DNA from: Polychytrium aggregatum
Taxonomy: Eukaryota; Chytridiomycota; Chytridiomycetes; Polychytriales
Direction: 5' to 3'
Length of the DNA: 64,000 nt
NCBI RefSeq assembly: GCF_025602895.1
Contig: NW_026516217.1
Span: 806,001-870,000, forward strand
This document shows, one piece after another, positions 18,559 to 28,070 of this stretch (position 1 is its first letter; each line of letters opens with the position of its first letter). Position numbers and translations under genes: made by a program. Under the pieces are notes generated by a model. That model searched no databases, was not told the DNA's origin, and saw only the letters and a list, made by a program, of their open reading frames with translations.

Positions 18559-18747
18559 CCGACTGTGAATGATGTCCCTGTGTGAAGCCCAAGCACAAGG
18601 ACCCCGTGACTCATTCAGGTTATACATTGGTTCAAATGATCCATTCCATCCGATTGGAGCCATGCGCAGCTGTAAAATGAATGAATCGCTCTGTTTCAAA
18701 GTGACTTGGCCATCCAACAAAACCAACCGCTCGTCTGTCTCCCGCAT
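18552..18747 (-). pseudogene. 5' part of the small gene split by the LINE
   Basis: Starts at ATG 18747 (MRETDERLVLLDGQV) and runs to HSRIP at the 7-bp duplication. The 3' part is at 12890-13207 and the joined frame is 507 bp with no internal stop. The ATG lies only 65 bp from the NLR2 start on the other strand, so the two would have shared a promoter. The N-terminal half could be a chance frame; the in-frame join is the main support. Confidence 0.5.
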
Positions 18748-18812
18748 TGTCTCCCTTTCGTCCCCTTCTCACCAGCCACACCAAGAGCACTTTCGAACTT
18801 TCCCTCGCGGCC

Positions 18813-21800
18813 ATGGAAGTACCAGACTCGCCGCCGTCGCACGATCAAGCCATGGTCGCACTAGGTGAGGGTCGCTACATGCGAAACACAAAGGTCTCGA
18901 ACTGGAGCTTGGGTTGTTACCTGGGGACCGTTGTGTGCTAGGAGGTGTCGCTGGACGAGGGGAAACGGCATTGGGATGTTGGGATAGCTGTGGCTTGGGC
19001 AAGTTGGTGTAACGGTTATTCCGCCCGGTTTGTCATGTGATCTTGTACTCACCATGTGATCCATTCACACGTGATGGTATCCACAGAACAAGGTGATTCA
19101 CACGGAACCAGTGAGAAATTACACACCAATGAGATGAACGAGGACCTCTTGGCCTTTGCAGAGTTTCTTCAAAAATACTACTTGGTCAAATACAAGCAGC
19201 TCCTCATAGACAATGACTACGACACCATCGACTCGGTATGTACCCCTGATATTGAGGATGCGGTTGTTGGCCATATTCTAATTCAATTTACAAGACAGAT
19301 TCTGCGGATGTCCGAGGATGAGATGAAGGGGATTGACCTCAAGCCTGGTGCAATCAACAAGATCAAGAATGCCAAGGCGGATTATGAGAACTCTCGAGGC
19401 AAAGACGAGAAGAAGCCAAACGCAACAAAACGCGAGATCCAACAGCCCCAGCGAGTCTTGCAGCCAGAGGAGTACTATCCGGCAGTACCCACACAACATT
19501 GGGAGTGTCAAAGCCATTTTGAAGAGCACCATGTTTTCATCAGGTTCGTGGTTTCTCGGCCCAAACTGTGCGATTCAATTCCATCCAATTAACGCCTGTT
19601 CCCACAGTTACCGAGCCCGAAGTGATGCCGGTAATGCCACGACTCTGCATGGAACCCTCGCTGTCACTCCGCGTGGCCAAATGGCACTTCATCCCTATCT
19701 CGACAGTCTCTGTCTCTGTGACGGCATGCCCTGGGAACAAGGTTTCATCAACGGTCTCTATCGATCCAACGTGATTGTCCTGATCCTCTCTGAGGCTGGA
19801 CTAGAGCAGACCTACAACGCTCAGAACTTCAAGGACAACCAGTTTCTCGAGGTAAGTGCGTCTGAATGCATATAACTGGATTGTATTTGGAAACTCACCT
19901 ATCCTGTGAATGCAGATCCAACATGCTCTCAAGAGAATGAAGGATGGTGAGAAGAGTGGACAATCTGTCATCATCCAGCCCATCTTCATGTGGTCCACCA
20001 GAGAGATTGATGGCGAGACATTCCAGAAGAAGTATTTCCCGTCGGTCAAAGAGTTCCCTGACTTCACCCCGATCCATGAAAAGAGTCCGTTGTTCAACAA
20101 CAAACCAATGTCGATCCGTGAAACCTTTACTGAGTTGATGAAGCTACAGGCCCTCGATGCTGCGGATGGAAACGCTCTCAAGAGGTGAGATCATCAAATC
20201 CACAAGTGAAACGGTTGATACAATCTCACACTATTGATATTCCACAGACTGGTCCCCAATATTCGTGAGCTCATAACAAAGACTTCCATTGCCGACAAGC
20301 AAGGCGATGTGTACACACAAGGCGGTAGTGTCGTCCTCACCGCCGAACAAGACCACGCCTTGCGATCCCTCCTCGACCCTGTCGACTCCTCTTCCGACAG
20401 AAGGGCACTCGAGGATCTGTATGTCGAGGGTACTCGCCAGTGGCTATTCGACCAAACGACTGAGTGGGTCAACCAGGACACCACCGACACTGTCCTGTGG
20501 GTCAATGCCGTTGCTGGTGTCGGCAAGTCTGTCGCTGCCGCTCAGGTCGCCAACATCCTCACAGCCACCAACCAGCTGGTGTCGGCGCTGTTCCTCAAGT
20601 ACAACGACACCCGCAAGAGCGATCCACGAGTGGTGCTGAACACCATCGCATACGGTCTGTGCAAGTGGCACTCGCCGATCGGCCGCAAGCTGCTCGATGC
20701 TGGTCACTCCAAGGACAGTCTCGACAAGATGAGCATCCCCGAGCTGTTCAAGGCCGTGATTGCCGATCCACTCGAAGCCATCGGCAATTACAGACCCAAG
20801 GGATCAGTGATGATCCTGGTGGATGCACTCGACGAGTGCTCTCCGCGCGACCAGCTGCTCAGTCTGCTTGCCTGGCGGTTCGTCGAACTGAACAAGACCC
20901 GTCCGTGGCTCAAGCTGCTGCTGACATCCCGTCCCGAGGAGGACATCAAGGCAGCATTCGATGGAGTCCCGACCAAGACGATCGAGCCCTCGAGCGAGGA
21001 GAACATCCGTGACCTCGAGGTGTACATCCGCCACCGACTGCGAGTGTATGACACTCTCAGTGACTCGGACCGCACCGAGGCAGTCGCCATCCTGCTGGAC
21101 CAGTCCAAGACATTCGTGTGGATCAACCTGATCCTCAACACCGTCGACGCAGCATCCAAGGACGGCCCAGTGACACTCGCCACGATCAAGGACATCAACG
21201 ACAGCGCCGCCGATGTCGGGCAGTTGTACAACAAGACATTCGCCAAGATCCACTCGCAGTCGAGCCACCCGGCCGAGTTGGTCACGGTGGTGTCGGCCAT
21301 CGCCACGGCCCAGTCGATCCTGACACCGCAGATCATCGCCGATGTGTTTGGACTCGAGATCGGCGTCGTTCGCGAGTGTCTCACGAGCCTCAGCCTGGTC
21401 CTCGATCCTGGCGCCAATGGATTGGGTCCCCGAGGCAGCCAGTCCACCAACACCGAGGTCAAGTTCAACCACAAGTCGGTGGCGGACTATCTCCTCGGCG
21501 ATGCATCGGCTGGCCATCCGTGGCATGTGTCGAGCTCGTTCCACACGGTGTTTGCCAAGGGATGTCTCGGTGTGATCCTCTCGCACGGGCCAGTGGTCAA
21601 CATCTGCGATATCTACGACTTTCACGACAAGATCCCTGACCTCGAGGACAGGGTCGCAGACAAGATCACACCGTCGCTGCGATACAGCGTCGCCCACTGG
21701 ATCACACACTTTGTGTGGTGTGTGGAAGAAGTGGCCGAGTCGAGTCCGGTGTGGCAGTCGGCCGAGACTGTCGATGTGGCTGTGGTGCTCACTCGGTTCG

Positions 21801-23438
21801 TCAAGACGCATGTGTTCTTCTGGCTCGAGTGTGGATCGCTCACACATGTGGTCAAGCCGATCATCGAGCAACTGGCTGTGCTGCGAGGAGTGGTCGTCAA
21901 GGCACCCAGCACCATCATCGACGACACCACGAAGGAACTGGTCAAGGACACGTATCGATTCATCCGCGAGTTTGCCGACCCGATCATCGCGAGTGCACCA
22001 CAGGTGTACAACTCGGGGTATGCATTCACACCGAAGGAGACGGTGATCTACAAGACATATGCCGACCAGCTCGAGGACAAGATCCCGTTCCTGGTCACTT
22101 GCGGTCCAGCACCCACCTGGGATCCGTGTGTGATGACAATTACTGGACACACGAATTGGGTGTCCTCCGTAGCGATCTCACCCAATGGCAAGATTGTTGT
22201 CTCGGGGTCAAAGGACAATACCATCAAGGTGTGGGATTCCACCACTGGCCAGCTGAAGCACACCCTCGAGGGACATACAAACCTTGTGAACTCTGTGGCG
22301 ATCTCACCCGATGGCAAGTGGATTGTCTCTGGCTCAGGAGACAATACCATCAAGGCGTGGGATGCCACCACTGGCCTGTTGAAACACACCCTTTGGGGGG
22401 GGGGACGCACAAGAAGTGTGAACTCCGTGGCGATCTCACCCGATGGCAAGTGGATTGTCTCTGGCTCTGAGGACAAGACCATCAAGGCGTGGGATGCCAC
22501 CACTGGCCAGCTGAAGCACACCCTCGAGGGACACACAGACAGGGTGTTCTCCGTGGCGATCTCACCCGATGGCAAGTGGATTGTCTCTGGCTCCAGTGAC
22601 AATACCATCAAGGTGTGGGATTCCACCACTGGCCAGCTGAAGCACACCCTCGAGGGACACACAGACAGGGTGTTCTCCGTGGCGATCTCACCCGATGGCA
22701 AGTGGATTGTCTCTGGCTCCAGTGACAATACCATCAAGGTGTGGGATGTCGTCACAGGCCAGGTGAAGCACACCCTCAGGGGACACGCAAACTATGTGAC
22801 CTCCGTGGCGATCTCACCTGATGGCAACTCAATTCTGTCTCGCCAATCGGGTGGCAATCAAATCCTCTGGGTCCGTCGCGGTGACGAGTGGGTTCGCTCC
22901 GACGAAGATCCCTCCAACTTTACCACCGCATCCAACCCACATGCATCGTCCCAGTGGACCCAAATCGACCGACGCAGCGCTCGCCAATGGATCCGCCATG
23001 ACATCCACACCACCAAGGTCCCACACTCCCTCTTTGGTGATTGGAAGTTCACTCCATCCGGCGGGGTTGTGTTTTGGTCCCATGAAACACCCCACCACCC
23101 AGTCATCATCCTGGTAAGTCCAGCCACCTGTCACCACTCCTCCAGTCCCTCAACTAACCCTCCTACCACCACAGCCAATCTACCTCAACACCCCAGAGAT
23201 CCGAGCCGAGGTTGCCAGATACATCAAAGCCAAACCAGCCGTCGCAGCAGGGTTTGAAGAGGCGAGAGTAAGAGCCGAAGAGCAAGCACGAATCGCCGAA
23301 GAAGCACGACTCGCCGAGGAACAAGCACTAATTGCAGAACAAGCACGAATTGCAGAACAAGCACGACTCGCCGAGGATGCCCGAATCGCGACAGTAATAG
23401 CCAAATGGATGGGTCTGTTCAAGTGGTCCCGCAAGTAG
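18813..23438 (+). CDS. NLR2: SAM-TIR-NACHT-WD40 receptor with coiled-coil tail
   Basis: Seven exons (18813-18864, 19087-19235, 19299-19543, 19608-19851, 19916-20184, 20248-23113, 23175-23438) join in phase to 1362 aa. One SAM domain lies at about 40-97. TIR starts near 141 (HVFISYR) with Glu230 in KDNQFLEIQHAL at the SARM1 catalytic position. NACHT Walker A ends GVGKS (410-414) and Walker B is MILVDALDE. Six WD40 repeats follow, one preceded by a G10 tract (22395-22404) that turns the usual LEGHT linker into LWGGGRT. The last exon encodes an Ala/Glu-rich coiled coil with IAEQAR-type repeats ending WMGLFKWSRK. Exons 4 and 5 match NLR1 exons 5 and 6 exactly in length (244 and 269 bp). There is no membrane anchor. 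Predicted role as for NLR1: a cytosolic NADase-type immune or incompatibility receptor. Confidence 0.88.
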
Positions 23439-23715
23439 TGTGGGAAGAACGCAAGTGCAATTGGAATGTATTGCATGCGAAATATCGAATACAGTGTCCG
23501 TATGCCGTGTGAATTTGGGCATAGGTCCGCCTCTGCCGCCGCCAGATTTGCGTTCAAACCCGACCACAATGGTCGTTGAAGCGAAGACTAATGAACCAGT
23601 CTCGCGTGTGGCCGGAGCCACGGTGGTTCCAGACAGAGCTGGAGGTCTCAACTGAAGTGCCAGTTGGTGATGGGCGGCGGCAGAGGGCTTATCAAATCAT
23701 ATCAAATCAACAGAG

Positions 23716-24054
23716 TCATGTTCCAGGAGTGGTTCCCATTTGAGACGGGAGAGTATCGAGCTTGGTGGTCTTGGTGTCGCGAGCGAGGCTCGGATGGATC
23801 GGATGTGCCATGGATGGTCTCGGATGTGCCATGGATGGGCAAGGATGTCTTGAGGCGTCGATAGTGACGTGCGACGCGTAGTAATCGCGGAATGCGATGG
23901 ATAGGATGGTTTGTGCCGGAAGATAGCAGGCAATATAGGTAATATAGGCAATGTAGGTAATGATAGTATAGGCCGTAGAAGAGGCAGTATGAAGTAGGCA
24001 GTGGGCAATGGGCCAGAGGACGAAGGCCAGGAGGAGCATGATTGCGTTTGTCAT
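23716..24054 (-). CDS. Small hydrophobic hypothetical protein, right-arm copy
   Basis: A 112-codon frame that is the counterpart of 5523-5861. It starts MTNAIMLLLAFVLWPIAH and ends MGTTPGT. It is convergent with NLR2 and separated from its stop by about 280 bp of shared flank. A run of residues in the second half differs (SMAHPI against FLSLSI), from a local repeat of CCATGGATG-type units. No domain is recognised. The frame can be opened further upstream (MPVCTFHSQKPK), which may be an upstream exon boundary. Confidence 0.35.
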   Translation of the reverse strand: MTNAIMLLLAFVLWPIAHCLLHTASSTAYTIITYIAYITYIACYLPAQTILSIAFRDYYASHVTIDASRHPCPSMAHPRPSMAHPIHPSLARDTKTTKLDTLPSQMGTTPGT

Positions 24055-25052
24055 TTTTGGTTTCTGCGAATGGAACGTGCAGACTGGCAATGCCGAGTCA
24101 TCATGTTAGTCATCGCACAGCATGACACACGGACATGCATAGAGTATCATCACGGAAGGAAATGCACTTACGTTACGGTCTTGAGTGTTGCTGCTGCCCA
24201 ACTGCCTGGAGGACAAACAGCACCCTCAGAACGAGCCGAATTTATGGGCCAGGAATCCCGCCAAAATCGACGCGCCAAATCCCAGGGCGCCAACACCCAC
24301 CAACACGAATCACTCCTGTAGGGTGTGCTCTTCCCGCCACTGGTCCTGCCAATCATGCCCGGCACTGCGGCGAATGGGGTGGATGCCATACCAGTGATTT
24401 CCATCTCTGCCCTGATCTCAACCTCCACCCGCGCTCCATAGTAGGATATTGATCCGGAGATGCTCGGGTATATCCATTTTCCCTCCACAATCCGTGAGTT
24501 GTACGCTCTTGTGTATTAGATTCCTGGATTCATGGAGAGGGTGTGTCGGGGTTGTGTATTAGTTTTTGAATGGAGTGAGTGTTATTTGTACCTTCTTTGG
24601 TGCTCAAGGAGTGATGTTGTCGAGTGAGGGTGTGGTTGTGTCAGTGCTGTGTATTAAAAATGAGTTTCGTGGAGTGGGAACTTGTCGTCGTTGCCAGCTA
24701 CCCTCAAAATACAGAAAATTCAAAAAATTTCATTGTCGATCCTGGCCAGAGGTTTCAGCCAGATCATCCAGGACCCATGGAGTGAGACGGGTTTCAGAGC
24801 GATCGGGGTCACTCCATGAACCATGGAGACGTTTCGGGTCGTGTGTATTAGAGTGGATCAGCCGTGCATTAGGTCTCGAGTGGGCGTGCATCAGGACGAC
24901 GGATTTCTGCATTAGATATGGAGTGGGCTGTATATTAGATACCCAATATCTCTGTCAAGACTGGACAACGGGGCAAGCAGGGAAGTGCGCAAGAGTCCTA
25001 ATGCAAGACTCGAACGTAGGGAGAGGAGCGGGGACTGGACTGGGACACAGAG
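24055..25052. other. Intergenic region up to the first retrotransposon
   Basis: Up to about 24330 this matches the outer flank of the left arm (5232-5500). Beyond that it is unique sequence with eight scattered GTGTATTAG/GTGCATTAG-type motifs between 24511 and 24940. No convincing gene was found; a 176-codon plus-strand frame at 24566 lacks an ATG start and any domain. Confidence 0.5.
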
Positions 25053-25096
25053 TGTCAAGTGTGAAGCCAAAGTTTTATTCTAGATCCAAGGCTTAG
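25053..25096 (-). mobile_element. Gy2 3' LTR, outer piece
   Basis: Starts TGTCAAGTGTGAAGCC (plus strand), contains the reverse of an AATAAA signal, and ends at CTTAG, the 5-bp duplication made by Gy1-a. The rest of this LTR is at 41538-41974. Only one Gy2 LTR is in the window, so the outer boundary is inferred from the TG...CA rule. Confidence 0.6.
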
Positions 25097-25146
25097 TGTA
25101 ACGTCCACTACTGGGACGTTGGGGCAAGACGGGGAGGGAGGGGGTA
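25097..25146 (-). repeat. Gy1-a 3' LTR, distal 50 bp
   Basis: Reverse complement of the last 50 bp of the 309-bp Gy1 LTR, ending in GGGTA where Gy1-b begins. Confidence 0.93.
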
Positions 25147-25455
25147 TGTAGGAGATGGTATCTCCGACGCTGTGCTGCGCGTACTGCGCGTACTGCGCGG
25201 CGCAGTGGGTCGTGACCTGTGCTGCGCTTTGCGTTTTCACGCACCGCAGGCAGGCCACCGCAGGGTATACCTGCGGGTTGCCCCCGTTCCCCCCGTTTGT
25301 CTGGAGTTCGGTTTTATCGTGAATAAACGTAAGTGCTCCCCGAGCTCACCCGTCCGCTAGAGTAGCCTAGCACCGCCCTGTTCTGCCCCGTCCTGTCTTG
25401 TCTTGTACCCCCTCCCTCCCCGTCTTGCCCCAACGTCCCAGTAGTGGACGTTACA
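25147..25455 (+). repeat. Gy1-b 5' LTR
   Basis: 309 bp, TGTAGGAG...GTTACA. It carries a TGCGCGTACTGCGCGTAC tandem near its start, an AATAAA near 25321, and AACGTCC...GGACGTT as a terminal inverted repeat. Confidence 0.95.
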
Positions 25456-25467
25456 TGGTAGCATCGG
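25456..25467 (+). promoter_or_regulatory. Primer-binding site of Gy1-b
   Basis: TGGTAGCATCGG directly follows the LTR. TGGTAGC matches the complement of an initiator-Met tRNA 3' end; the rest would need the host tRNA to confirm. Identical sites follow the other Gy1 5' LTRs (27105-27116, 49644-49655 and, minus strand, 41212-41223). Confidence 0.7.
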
Positions 25468-25577
25468 AAATCCTCGTCTTGTTTTCGTCCTGTTTGTCCT
25501 CTTTCTAGATCCTCAAGCTGGATCCCGCCTCTCTTGCCGACCGACTCTCCTCTCTGTCCCTGGAGCCTGCCCCTGCC

Positions 25578-26399
25578 ATGAGCAACCCCCGCCCACTTCC
25601 GGAAGCCTTCCTCAAGACCTTCCGTGCCCCAGTGTTTACTGGGAAGAGCCGCTCCTCCTCGGTGGAGGACTGGCTGCAGCAACTCGAGGACTACCTCGAT
25701 GCTGCCCAAGTCGCCCCCACCCACCACATCGTCGCCGCCAAGCTCTGCTTAAAGGACCAGGCGTACCGTTGGTACCGCCGCCAAGGGTTCGACGAGCAGA
25801 GCGAAGGTGTGTTTGACGACTTCAAGGACCGCCTCCGTCGCCGCTTCGGCAGCCCCAATGCTGAACTCATTGCCCGTGACAAGCTATACTCTCTCGTGCA
25901 GCGTGGTTCTGTGACCCGCTACATCGAGGAGTTTGAAGACCTCTCCTCCCAGATTGAGGAGCTGGGCTCTGCTGATGCGATGTACCTCTTCCAGAAGGGC
26001 CTCAAGCCCAAGATCAGAGAGTACATCGCCAGCAACCCTGATGCCCGCAAGTCCCTGGACGTGATGATGGACGTTGCCGAGAACCTCGACAACGTCCAGT
26101 ACCATGGCCGCCAGTTCTACCCGCAGCTGGCAGGCGGCCATCGGTCTCATCACGTCCCAGCCCGTCCGCCTCGCCCGGCCCCGCCCGCAAGACCCATGCC
26201 TGAGCCCATGGACGTTGACGTCAACGCCATGGAGGCTCGTGGCCCTCCCCGCTCCCGGTTCCAGCAAGCTGCCACTGTCTCCCCCAAGGACAGACAGAAG
26301 CAGGAGGACCTCCGCCATGGTTCCTGCTTCTTCTGTCACCGACCGGGACACCAGGCCAAGGAGTGCCCCATGAAGTCGGGAAACGGCCGACCCTACTAG
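25578..26399 (+). CDS. Gy1-b Gag
   Basis: A 273-aa capsid/nucleocapsid protein starting [15 protein letters not shown]. Residues about 20-160 match the retrotransposon gag fold ([31 protein letters not shown]). The C-terminus carries a CCHC knuckle, [14 protein letters not shown]. It packages the element RNA into virus-like particles. The stop TAG lies in the frameshift hairpin that gives access to pol. Its translation is the same as the other three Gy1 copies; the copy itself cannot make full Gag-Pol because pol is interrupted. Confidence 0.93.
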   Translation: MSNPRPLPEAFLKTFRAPVFTGKSRSSSVEDWLQQLEDYLDAAQVAPTHHIVAAKLCLKDQAYRWYRRQGFDEQSEGVFDDFKDRLRRRFGSPNAELIARDKLYSLVQRGSVTRYIEEFEDLSSQIEELGSADAMYLFQKGLKPKIREYIASNPDARKSLDVMMDVAENLDNVQYHGRQFYPQLAGGHRSHHVPARPPRPAPPARPMPEPMDVDVNAMEARGPPRSRFQQAATVSPKDRQKQEDLRHGSCFFCHRPGHQAKECPMKSGNGRPY

Positions 26400-26421
26400 G
26401 TGGCTCTGGAGCCCTAGTAGG
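26378..26421 (+). promoter_or_regulatory. Gag-pol minus-1 frameshift signal, Gy1-b
   Basis: GGGAAAC (26378-26384), a 7-nt spacer, then CCTACTAG pairing with CTAGTAGG. Same layout as in Gy1-c. Confidence 0.75.
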
Positions 26422-26795
26422 AGACCAACGCCGTGGATTGCTCAATGCAGTCCACGCGTCTCCAGAGGAAGTTCACCTCGCCCCCTCCCCCGAAGGAGAA
26501 ACAAACCAAGTGTTGTGCGTCGTGCGAGAGGTGCATGGTGGCGCAAGCCGCCTGCCTCTCCACGAACGTGAAGAGAAAACCAAAATTGAAAACCAAAACA
26601 AAAAAGAAAATCAAGAACCCTTGAGGGACAGGACCGCCTGTGCCCTCACCCCTGTCAAGTCGTGTGTGTCGGATGCTTCCGACATGTGTCCGCAAGCCGT
26701 GGACGTCGTGTGCAATGGCGTGCTGACGCCGCAGGCCCCCGCAATGGCCGAACCCTATCCAAAATGTCCGAGTGGCCGTGATGAAGCCAACCAAG
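26384..26795 (+). pseudogene. Gy1-b pol, 5' fragment
   Basis: The minus-1 frame after Gag runs to the Gy1-c insertion at 26795, before the protease. It encodes only the linker region ([16 protein letters not shown] onward). The 3' fragment resumes at 32293. Confidence 0.9.
26766..26795 (+). repeat. 30-bp duplication flanking Gy1-c, left copy
   Basis: The 30 bp of pol just before Gy1-c (starts GTCCGAGTGG, ends GCCAACCAAG) are repeated exactly at 32263-32292 after it. Other Gy1 insertions here make 5-bp duplications. Confidence 0.95.
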
Positions 26796-27104
26796 TGTAG
26801 GAGATGGTATCTCCGACGCTGTGCTGCGCGTACTGCGCGTACTGCGCGGCGCAGTGGGTCGTGACCTGTGCTGCGCTTTGCGTTTTCACGCACCGCAGGC
26901 AGGCCACCGCAGGGTATACCTGCGGGTTGCCCCCGTTCCCCCCGTTTGTCTGGAGTTCGGTTTTATCGTGAATAAACGTAAGTGCTCCCCGAGCTCACCC
27001 GTCCGCTAGAGTAGCCTAGCACCGCCCTGTTCTGCCCCGTCCTGTCTTGTCTTGTACCCCCTCCCTCCCCGTCTTGCCCCAACGTCCCAGTAGTGGACGT
27101 TGCA
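26796..27104 (+). repeat. Gy1-c 5' LTR
   Basis: 309 bp, TGTAGGAG...GTTGCA; the penultimate bases differ from the GTTACA end of the other copies. Confidence 0.95.
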
Positions 27105-27116
27105 TGGTAGCATCGG
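27105..27116 (+). promoter_or_regulatory. Primer-binding site of Gy1-c
   Basis: TGGTAGCATCGG immediately after the 5' LTR. Confidence 0.7.
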
Positions 27117-27226
27117 AAATCCTCGTCTTGTTTTCGTCCTGTTTGTCCTCTTTCTAGATCCTCAAGCTGGATCCCGCCTCTCTTGCCGACCGACTCTCCT
27201 CTCTGTCCCTGGAGCCTGCCCCTGCC

Positions 27227-28048
27227 ATGAGCAACCCCCGCCCACTTCCGGAAGCCTTCCTCAAGACCTTCCGTGCCCCAGTGTTTACTGGGAAGAGCCG
27301 CTCCTCCTCGGTGGAGGACTGGCTGCAGCAACTCGAGGACTACCTCGATGCTGCCCAAGTCGCCCCCACCCACCACATCGTCGCCGCCAAGCTCTGCTTA
27401 AAGGACCAGGCGTACCGTTGGTACCGCCGCCAAGGGTTCGACGAGCAGAGCGAAGGTGTGTTTGACGACTTCAAGGACCGCCTCCGTCGCCGCTTCGGCA
27501 GCCCCAATGCTGAACTCATTGCCCGTGACAAGCTATACTCTCTCGTGCAGCGTGGTTCTGTGACCCGCTACATCGAGGAGTTTGAAGACCTCTCCTCCCA
27601 GATTGAGGAGCTGGGCTCTGCTGATGCGATGTACCTCTTCCAGAAGGGCCTCAAGCCCAAGATCAGAGAGTACATCGCCAGCAACCCTGATGCCCGCAAG
27701 TCCCTGGACGTGATGATGGACGTTGCCGAGAACCTCGACAACGTCCAGTACCATGGCCGCCAGTTCTACCCGCAGCTGGCAGGCGGCCATCGGTCTCATC
27801 ACGTCCCAGCCCGTCCGCCTCGCCCGGCCCCGCCCGCAAGACCCATGCCTGAGCCCATGGACGTTGACGTCAACGCCATGGAGGCTCGTGGCCCTCCCCG
27901 CTCCCGGTTCCAGCAAGCTGCCACTGTCTCCCCCAAGGACAGACAGAAGCAGGAGGACCTCCGCCATGGTTCCTGCTTCTTCTGTCACCGACCGGGACAC
28001 CAGGCCAAGGAGTGCCCCATGAAGTCGGGAAACGGCCGACCCTACTAG
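27227..28048 (+). CDS. Gy1-c Gag
   Basis: A 273-aa Gag with the same product as 25578-26399: a gag capsid region, a Pro-rich linker, and the CCHC knuckle [14 protein letters not shown] at about residues 250-263. The ATG lies 122 nt after the LTR. This copy is uninterrupted and is followed by an intact pol in the minus-1 frame, so it should support particle formation if transcribed. Expression from the LTR is assumed, not shown. Confidence 0.94.
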   Translation: MSNPRPLPEAFLKTFRAPVFTGKSRSSSVEDWLQQLEDYLDAAQVAPTHHIVAAKLCLKDQAYRWYRRQGFDEQSEGVFDDFKDRLRRRFGSPNAELIARDKLYSLVQRGSVTRYIEEFEDLSSQIEELGSADAMYLFQKGLKPKIREYIASNPDARKSLDVMMDVAENLDNVQYHGRQFYPQLAGGHRSHHVPARPPRPAPPARPMPEPMDVDVNAMEARGPPRSRFQQAATVSPKDRQKQEDLRHGSCFFCHRPGHQAKECPMKSGNGRPY

Positions 28049-28070
28049 GTGGCTCTGGAGCCCTAGTAGG
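28027..28070 (+). promoter_or_regulatory. Gag-pol minus-1 frameshift signal, Gy1-c
   Basis: The slippery heptamer GGGAAAC is in the correct phase (TCG GGA AAC). A 7-nt spacer follows, then an 8-bp perfect stem CCTACTAG/CTAGTAGG enclosing an inner GGCT/AGCC stem. The gag TAG stop is inside the 5' arm. Slipping by minus 1 at AAC leads straight into the open pol frame. Confidence 0.8.

Noticed and set aside
20804-22150. 448-codon minus-strand frame opposite NLR2
   Set aside because: Antisense shadow of the NACHT exon, arising from its biased codon usage; no domain and no splice-connected neighbours.
24566-25096. 176-codon plus-strand frame
   Set aside because: No ATG start, no domain, and its end runs into the Gy2 LTR.
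25097-25146. Independent truncated Gy1 LTR
   Set aside because: It is the missing end of the Gy1-a 3' LTR, proven by the GGGTA duplication and the matching piece at 36116-36374.
25172-25360. 62-codon frame present in every Gy1 LTR
   Set aside because: It sits wholly in the LTR and owes its recurrence to LTR copying; no gene evidence.
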